This document shows positions 56,811 through 64,000 of a stretch of 64,000 nucleotides of DNA, piece by piece. The notes under the pieces were generated by a model, which did no database searches, was not told where the DNA came from, and saw only the letters and a list, made by a program, of their open reading frames with translations. The DNA is taken from contig OX388309.1 in assembly GCA_947579605.1 (NCBI GenBank), positions 14,640,713 to 14,704,712 on the forward strand, in the 5' to 3' direction. The stretch comes from Athripsodes cinereus. Taxonomy: Eukaryota > Arthropoda > Insecta > Trichoptera > Leptoceridae. Every line of letters begins with the position of its first letter. Position 1 is the stretch's first letter. A program made the translations under genes and the position numbers.

Positions 56811-59800
56811 AAAAAATGGGTATTGAAATCTTGAAGTTTGACATCCCACACGGCCATATTTCAATAAAAAAATGGGAAGTATCTACGTGGATAAAGGTAC
56901 TAAAATCCTCTTCCCACTGTAAAATCTTGAAGTTTGACATCCCACACGGCCATATTTCAATAAAAAAATGGGTAGGTACCTACGTGGATAAAAGTACTAA
57001 AATCCTTTTCCCACTGTAAAATATTGAAACTTGACATCCCACACGGCCATATTTCAATAAATAAAATGGGTAGGTACCTACGTGGATAAAAGTACTGAAA
57101 TCCTTTTCCCACTGTAAAATATTGAAACTTGACATCCCACACGGCCATATTTCGATAAAAAAAATTGGTAGGTACCTACGTGGATAAAAGTACTAAAATC
57201 CTTTTCCCACTGTAAAATATTGAAACTTGACATCCCACACGGCCATATTTCAATAAATAAAATGGGTAGGTACCTACGTGGATAAAAGTACTGAAATCCT
57301 TTTCCCACTGTAAAATATTGAAACTTGACATCCCACACGGCCATATTTCGATAAAAAAATGGGTAGGTACCTACGTGGAAAAAAGTACTGAAAACCTTTT
57401 CCCACTGTAAAATCTTGAAGTTTGACATCCCACACGGCCATATTTCGATAAAAAAAATTGGTAGGTACCTACGTGGATAAAAGTACTAAAATCCTTATCC
57501 CACTGTAAAATCTTGAAGTTTGACATCCCACACGGCCATATTTCGATAAATAAAATGGGTAGGTACCTACGTGGATAAAAGTACTGAAAACCTTTTCCCT
57601 CTGTAAAAGCTTGAAGATTGACATCCCACACGGGCATATTTCAATAAATAAAATGGGAAGGTACCTACGTGGATAAAAGTACTAAAATCCTCTTCCCACT
57701 GTAAAATCTTGAAGTTTGACATCCCACTCGGCCATATTTCAATAAAAAAATGGGTAGGTACCTACGTGGATAAAAGTACTGAAATCCCCTTTCCACTGTA
57801 AAATCTTGAAGTTTGATATCCCACACGGCCATATTTCAATAAAAAGAATGGGTAGGTACCTACGTGGATAAAAGTACTAAAATCCTTTTCCCACTGTAAA
57901 ATCTTGAAGTTTGACATCCCACACGGCCATATTTCAATAAATAAAATGGGTAGGTACCTACGTGGATAAAAGTACCGAAATCCTTTTCCCACTGTAAAAT
58001 CTTGAAGTTTGACATCCCACACGGCCATATTCCAATAAAAAAATGGGTAGGTACCTACGTGGATAAAAGTACCGAAATCCTTTTCCCACTGTAAAATCTT
58101 GAAGTTTGACATCCCACACGGCCATATTTCACGGATAAAAGTACTGAAAACCTTTTCCCTCAGTAAAAGCTTGAAGATTAACATCCCACACGGCCATATT
58201 TCAATAAAAAGAATAGGTAGGTACCTACGTGGATAAAAGTAGTAAAATCCTCTTCCCACTGTAAAATCTTGAAGTTTGACATCCCAATCGACCATATTTC
58301 AATAAAAAAATGTGTAGGTACCTACGTGGACAAAAGTACTGAAAACCTTTTCCCACTGTAAAATCTTGAAGTTTGACATCCCACACGGCCATATTTCAAT
58401 AAAAAAAATGGGTAAGTACCTACGTGGATAAAAGTACTAAAATCCTTTTCCCACTGTAAAATCTTGAAGTTTGACATCCCACACGGCCATAATTCAATAA
58501 ATAAAATGGGTAGGTACCTACGTGGATAAAAGTACCGAAATCCTTTTCCCACTGTAAAATCTTGAAGTTTGACATCCCACACGGCCATATTTCAATAAAA
58601 AAATTGGTAGGTTCCTACGTGGATAAAAGTACCGAAATCCTTTTCCCACTGTAAAATCTTGTAGTTTGACATCCCACACGGCCATATTTCAATAAATAAA
58701 ATGGTTAGGTACCTATGTGGATAAAAGTACTGAAATCCTTTTCCCACTTTAAAATCTTGATGTTTGACATCCCACACGGCCATATTTTAATAAAAAAATG
58801 GGTAGGTACCTATGTGGATAAAAGTATTGAAATCCTTTTCCCACTGTAAAATCTTGAAGTTTGACATCCCACACGGCCATATTTCACGGATAAAAGTACT
58901 GAAAACCTTTTCCCTCAGTAAAAACTTGAAGATTGACATCCCACACAGCCATATTTCAATAAATAAAATAGGTAGGTACCTACGTGGATAAAAGTAGTAA
59001 AATCCTCTTCCCACTGTAAAATCTTGAAGTTTGACATCCCACTCGGCCATATTTCAATAAAAAAATGTGTAGGTACCTACGTGGACAAAAGTACTAAAAA
59101 CCTTTTCCCACTGTAAAATCTTGAAGTTTGACATCCCACACGGCCATATTTCAATAAAAAAAATGGGTAGGTACCTACGTGGATAAAAGTACTAAAATCC
59201 TTTTCTCACTGTAAAATCTTGAAGTTTGACATCCCACACGGCCATATTTCGATAAAAAAATGGGTAGGTACCTACGTGGATAAAAGTACTAAAATCCTTT
59301 TTCCACTGTAAAATCTTGAAGTTTGACATCCCACACGGCCATATTTCGATAAAAAAATGGGTAGGTACCTACGTGGATAAAAGTACTAAAATCCTTTTCC
59401 CACTGTAAAATCTTGAAGTTTGACATCCCACACGGCCATAATTCAATAAATAAAATGGGTAGGTACCTACGTGGATAAAAGTACCGAAATCCTTTTCCCA
59501 CTGTAAAATCTTGTAGTTTGACATCCCACACGGCCATATTTCAATAAATAAAATGGGTAGGTACCTACGTGGATAAAAGTACCGAAATCCTTTTCCCATT
59601 GTAATATCTTGTAGTTTGACATCCCACACAGCCATATTTCAATAAATAAAATGGGTAGGTACTTATGTGGATAAAAGTACTGAAATCCTTTTCCCACTGT
59701 AAAATCTTGAAGTTTGACATCCCACACGGCCATATTTCGATAAAAAAATGGGTAGGTACCTACGTGGATAAAAGTACTAAAATCCTTTTTCCACTGTAAA

Positions 59801-59975
59801 ATCTTGAAGTTTGACATCCCACACGGCCATATTTCGATAAAAAAATGGGTAGGTACCTACGTGGATAAAAGTACTAAAATCCTTTTCCCATTGTAAAATC
59901 TAGAAGTATGACACCTTTCACGCTCATATATCATTAAAAAAAATGGGTTGGTACCTACTTGGATAAAAGTCCTAA
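56811..59975. repeat. Satellite array, ~98-bp unit, ~33 copies
   Basis: Each unit contains gtaggtacctacgtggataa, aagtactaaaatccttttcc, cactgtaaaatcttgaagtt, tgacatcccacacggccata, tttcaataaaaaaatgg. Palindromic taggtaccta words recur every 96-99 bp (56970, 57067, 57166 and so on) about 31 times; two further units (58131, 58886) have lost this part. The first and last units are the most diverged. Because 98 is not a multiple of 3, the minus strand gives chains of MAVWDVKLQDFTVGKGF-like frames; these are artefacts of the repeat, not genes. Confidence 0.97.
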
Positions 59976-61077
59976 AAAATATATGTATATATAGGTACCT
60001 ATAAGGAAAACAGTTCTTAAAAAGGAACGAAACAATTAATGTTTCCTATATAGGCATTCCCTCCCTGTATTCCCAAAAGAAACCTTGATGAATGAATGTA
60101 CATTCTTCAATATTCTGAAGTATTATATTTTTAATTGAAATACTTCCATCAGATTTTTTTTAAAGACTCATGAAAATATTAGGTCAAAATAAACTACTCG
60201 TTGATTGAGAAAAGTACCTACCTATGTATTTATTGGAAAACGCATACCTTCAATATTGTCTATGAATTTCATAATTCCATTTTCACAATTATTTTTCTTT
60301 GTTTTTTTTTCTCATGTGTCATATTTAGTCTCATATGTGGTCTATGAAATTGAATGAAAATATGCCGAAATTATGCAATTCTAATTTACACAAATTAGTA
60401 ACTTTCATGATGTGCAAGCATGATGTTTTAAAACCAAAATAATCTCCAAGCTTTAAGATTCAGTTTTGTTGTATTTTTTATCACTTCCATTTTGAAATTA
60501 ATTCAATATGATGAAAATGTTTTGCTTACGATTTCGGCAATCAGGAAGTCAAATTTTCATTCATTACCTCATTAAAATGTTGATATCTTTGTCAATAAAT
60601 AAGATATATGAAATATTTTTGGCCTGGAGTCTGTGATTATGTATAGAGTTTATTATTCAACATGCCTTTCCTAAATTAGGGATATGTACGGGCTCAAATA
60701 TTTGTGCCGATTCCCACAAATACTTAGAAATAATAAAGGTCTACTATATTTTTGAAATCTGAGGCTTAAAAGCATTTCAAAATAAGTCAAAATTTTCATC
60801 TTTCCACACAAAGCATAAAGGGAACATTAAAATAGAAGAACAATACATACCTTCTCCTTTTTTCTAATTAAGATACTTTGCAAAAATATAAATCATGTCA
60901 TGTCACATCAAAAAATATAACCAGAACGTAATCATTGCAAAAAAATAATGGATACTCACCTATTTTTTCTTAATTTCCTATTCAACTACATATTTTATAA
61001 AACATCATAGGAAAAGAGAAAGTTTTATTATGTTAATTCATTTATTGCATCAAAAATTCATAAAACAACTACTCGAT
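59976..61077. other. Non-coding A+T-rich DNA
   Basis: Nothing identifiable. Confidence 0.5.
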
Positions 61078-61196
61078 CAACCTTCAAGATTTTCCTGGGA
61101 ACGAAGAGAAGAGAATACAGTCTTTTCCGTTCAGATTCTTTGCAATGATTGTCACTTCTTCCCACGACATTCCTAAAGCCATAATGTCGTTGTCAT
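61078..61196 (-). mobile_element. Decayed 3' end of the 25-kb RTE-like family
   Basis: tcttcccacgacattcctaa, agccataatgtcgttgtcat aligns with tctttccacgacattccttg, cgctctgatatcgttgtcat at 25110-25150, and the left side aligns down to the ccttcaagattttcctggga start. Strongly diverged, hence old. Confidence 0.65.
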
Positions 61197-62389
61197 TAAT
61201 TTATTATCGATTTAATTTCTCATTTCTTAATCATTAATTTCATCATTGAAAAATGAGCATCCAGATCGCAATGCACCGTTTTGTGTTTCTGCAAAAAAAT
61301 ATACTGTTAACTCTTTAGTAATAAAAATGTAAAGCAGGTTTAATAGATTAGATAGAAAAATTAATTAGATAGAAAACGTAAATTAATTCTCACCTGATGT
61401 TAAATTAAATATTGAACGTACTTTTTGACACATCGTTCATTAATCGCCATTTTGGAATGTTATAATGACACAAATAATTGCCAGACGAATAACATATTGT
61501 TTTTGGCTTTTCAATTAGCACGTGCTTAATATTTTTAAATTGGATTATTTACGCAAAAAATATTTTAAATGTGTTTATTTGCACGAAATTAAAAATATTT
61601 TAAATGTTTTTATTTGCATGAACTTAAAAAAGTCTGATTGTGCTTATTTTTTAGAAATTAATCATAAATATTTATAGTACTTTTCATAATTAATTTTAAT
61701 ATGGCAATATCTTATGGCACACAATTTTGGCGGTAAAGAACATTTTCGCACTCTTTCAAACTCACGCAAAAAACGTATTTTTTATCTCATTCACACTTTT
61801 TTTTCACACTCTTTTTTGCTGTTTTTCTCGCTTCTGTAAAAGAAAGTACGGCATTTAGTGGGATTTTATTTGAAATAGATACCTCATCTTGTAATGGTCA
61901 GGTCAATGGAACGCAAATTCCTTGAAATGGGCGAGTATAGCCCGGTCTTCGTTAGTATGTAAATTCAAAAATCATTTTTATAAGATATAAGGATAATATA
62001 TTACGTATAATAAAATTAATTTATCAGTTAGCACACAAAAGTTTAGAATGTCTTATTTTAAAACAACGAGTTCCTTTTTTCCACGATTCATCTCTGTGTT
62101 AAGCGGGTACATGACTTAAGCATAAAGAGACAAATTGTTAAAAAGTTGCTAAACACACTCGTATTTTTTAATGAATAGGAATTATATTTTTGAATGTTAT
62201 TATTATCTGAAACAACTTTACTTCTAAAATATATGTACTACATTATTATGCGAAAAATATTCATATTTAGTAAAAAATGTATGTTATTATACATAAGACA
62301 TAAACTTGAAGGGCAGAAATACTCTGAATTCCTTACATGTATTTTAATAATGCGTTTTTTAAATTAAGATTCCCATTTTATCGAATTTT
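61197..62389. other. Non-coding A+T-rich DNA
   Basis: Nothing identifiable. Confidence 0.5.
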
Positions 62390-62460
62390 TCAAACCTGCG
62401 TAAGTGTAGATATTAAGAATATTAATAATATATTCACTTACGCAGGTGTGAAAAATTCAT
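62390..62460. repeat. Hairpin, 23-bp arms
   Basis: gaatttttcaaacctgcgta, agtg is inverted as cacttacgcaggtgtgaaaa, attc with one mismatch and a ~27-bp AT-rich loop. Size and A+T loop suggest a very small foldback element. Confidence 0.7.
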
Positions 62461-62622
62461 TGAATTTCGAAAACCACCGTTCAAAATAACGCTGTAAATA
62501 GAAGAACACTGTCGTTCTCTGGCGCCATCTAGTATTTCAGGTCATCTATATTATAATTATTGTCAACAGATTATCAATGTGGATTAAAAATAACAAACAA
62601 AAAACATTCACAAGATTATATA

Positions 62623-62773
62623 CTACTACTACTACTACTATACCATCACAGCATATCCCACAAGTGGGGTAGCCAGCAGATCAGCTGCATGTAAGAAACA
62701 TGCAAACTGTCCTCTTCGTGCCAACACAAAATCAAGACATTCAGGATGGGTGGCAAACCTCATCGCTGAATTT
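62623..62773 (-). mobile_element. SINE-like element with 11-bp TSD
   Basis: aagattatata lies at 62612-62622 and 62774-62784. The 151-bp minus-strand element starts aaattcagcgatgaggtttg, ccacccatcctgaatgtctt, then ggcacgaagaggacagtttg, ctggctaccccacttgtggg, atatgctgtgatggtatag, (tag)n. It starts at the same place as the 16.3-kb copy. Confidence 0.9.
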
Positions 62774-62933
62774 AAGATTATATAAATTATGATAAATTGA
62801 ACTTAGCATGTTCATACTGTGGCAAAAATATATATTATTAATGAAAATCCTCAAGAATTTAAATTATTTTATTTCAGTACAAGTATGCATCCTCTAGACT
62901 TGACAGGTTATGTTCCGTCCATTGTAGTTTCTA

Positions 62934-63101
62934 AATAAATACATTTTTTCCCAAACTGCGATGGATGGACTCTGTCAGCGCCGATGCATCCACACTGCAA
63001 ATAACTAACTGGAAGACAAAAGCAAAGGATAGACGAGAGTGGAAGAGACTACTGGATTCAGCCATGGCCCACCCAGGGCTGTCGAGCTCATGATGATGAT
63101 G
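62934..63101 (+). mobile_element. Very short LINE insertion with 13-bp TSD
   Basis: attgtagtttcta is at 62921-62933 and 63102-63114 (similarity continues into aataaa with a 2-bp indel). The insert ends in a (gat)n tail. It contains only the last ~46 codons of the LINE. Confidence 0.85.
62953..63093 (+). pseudogene. Last 46 residues of an RTE-like LINE protein
   Basis: KLRWMDSVSADASTLQITNW, KTKAKDRREWKRLLDSAMAH, PGLSSS then tga, leading directly into the (gat)n tail. The LRW.D.V..D...L.I.NW...A.DR..W..LL..A pattern is the usual C-terminus of RTE-type LINEs. No start codon; dead fragment. Minus-strand frames at 62931-63238 are shadows. Confidence 0.8.
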
Positions 63102-63146
63102 ATTGTAGTTTCTACAAATAAAGACAGAAAAAAATACTGACAATGT

Positions 63147-63265
63147 TTTAGAGTAACTATGTATAAATTATTATATGATATGAGCTTTTCGTACACCGTT
63201 AACAAGAGATAATTTAAATGCGGTAGCGAAAAGCTCACTTAATATTTATACATAGTTACTCTAAA
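63147..63265. mobile_element. Foldback element, ~45-bp arms
   Basis: tttagagtaactatgtataa, then tgagcttttcgtacaccg, is inverted as cggtagcgaaaagctcactt, ttatacatagttactctaaa. Small differences in the middle of each arm. Non-coding. Confidence 0.85.
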
Positions 63266-63787
63266 TAATATTAATATGTCTAGAAATTATTATATAGTAA
63301 ATGCCGAAAATATAAACAAAGAAAACATACATTAATTTAACTTTATATGTGTGATTGCTCTCACTTTTCTTTATTATTTTTTGCGTACCTAAACACTAGA
63401 ATTATTCCAAAAATAAAAAAAAGACGTTCTGAGAAAAAATTTACTCTGGGATGTGCAAATTTCAAGCGCAAAGATAAAACTTGTTGTTTCAGATAACGTA
63501 AATATATTGCCTCGGATATTTTTCAAATACATCTAACTCAGATGGATTCAACTGTCACGTAGATATTATTATAGACATCACGTGCTTGCTAACAGAAAAC
63601 AAAAACATAGTTCGTTTTGTTCAGACCATTTCTAACAATGATAATAAAGTTTTAAATGTGTTTATCAACATATGGCAGTTATTTAACTATATGTTTATTT
63701 ATTAATTATATAAATACGTCATGAAATTCATAGCTCAATATGGATAGGAATTGACTTAACCTCATTAATATCCAACTATAATACTAT
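63266..63787. other. Non-coding DNA
   Basis: Nothing identifiable. Confidence 0.5.
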
Positions 63788-64000
63788 TTTTTTTTTCATT
63801 TATAAATACACAGTATACATTAGTATTACAACAACAAAACAATATTACACATAGTAAAATGCTCCCTCCATAAGCAACCAAATGCTTGTGCGGGGGGAAC
63901 ATATATATTTATTTACTTATCTTTGTGCGATGTTACAATATAAGACCACACAAATAAACGCATAACAAAGCTAATATTATTGTCCGACGGAAGGTACTTG
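63788..64000 (-). mobile_element. Possible 3' end of a polyadenylated element, runs off the window
   Basis: The minus strand reads caagcatttggttgcttatg, gagggagcattttactatg, then tgtatactgtgtatttataa, atgaaaaaaaaaa. A G+C-richer segment ending in a poly-A run suggests a retrotransposed 3' end. Could also be host 3' UTR. Confidence 0.35.

Noticed and set aside
56673..59817. Many minus-strand frames of 60-177 codons with MAVWDVKLQDFTVGKGF-like repeats
   Set aside because: They are the satellite unit read in successive frames. The unit length (~98) is not a multiple of 3, so frames slip at each unit, and no start, signal or domain is present.

Overview
This is an A+T-rich stretch of eukaryotic, almost certainly insect, nuclear DNA. 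The very frequent short motif taggtacctac and the mix of RTE-like LINEs, tRNA-derived SINEs and foldback elements suggest Lepidoptera; that placement is inference, not proof. There is no bacterial-style gene order, operon, rRNA or intact tRNA gene. No complete host gene can be supported. The best candidate host-gene piece is one TATA-driven first exon with a signal-peptide-like start (42232-42361); a 177-bp splice-flanked open stretch (37654-37829) is weaker.

The window is best read as a layered transposon landscape. Left part (1-16.8 kb): dispersed repeat tails, tRNA-derived SINEs (2.9 and 10.1 kb), a very homogeneous five-copy 136-bp tandem array (4.1-4.8 kb), and a 760-bp long inverted repeat (12.8-13.56 kb). 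Middle part (16.8-37 kb): mostly non-coding DNA, two 5'-truncated RTE-like retrotransposon insertions with perfect target-site duplications (25.0-26.4 and 32.6-33.3 kb), several foldback elements, and a composite repeat island at 34.1-36.8 kb whose last 96 bp are repeated at the very start of the window. Right part (37-64 kb): a mariner fragment, more RTE-like pieces (45.5, 46.6, 51.3, 56.5, 61.1, 62.9 kb), a CR1/L2-like LINE C-terminus (48.9 kb), a hAT transposase pseudogene (52 kb), a non-autonomous hAT element with an 8-bp duplication (53.2 kb), a probable LTR carrying a heat-shock-element array (54.3-55.5 kb), and a 3.2-kb array of a ~98-bp satellite (56.8-60.0 kb).

The most striking signal is at 55307-55349. 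Nine consecutive alternating nTTCn/nGAAn pentamers in exact 5-bp register, with one mismatch, lie about 100 bp upstream of a TATA box on the minus strand. This is a textbook heat-shock-factor binding array, inside what looks like an LTR (TGTA...TACA ends, with TGGCGCCC as a primer-binding-site candidate next to it). The transcribed part of that LTR would contain its own ~53-72-bp tandem repeats. A second notable point is a roughly 150-bp SINE-like family whose last 45 bp match the 3' tail of an RTE-like LINE fragment in the same window, which suggests the SINE is mobilised by that LINE. All family assignments come from reading motifs by eye; no database search was run.
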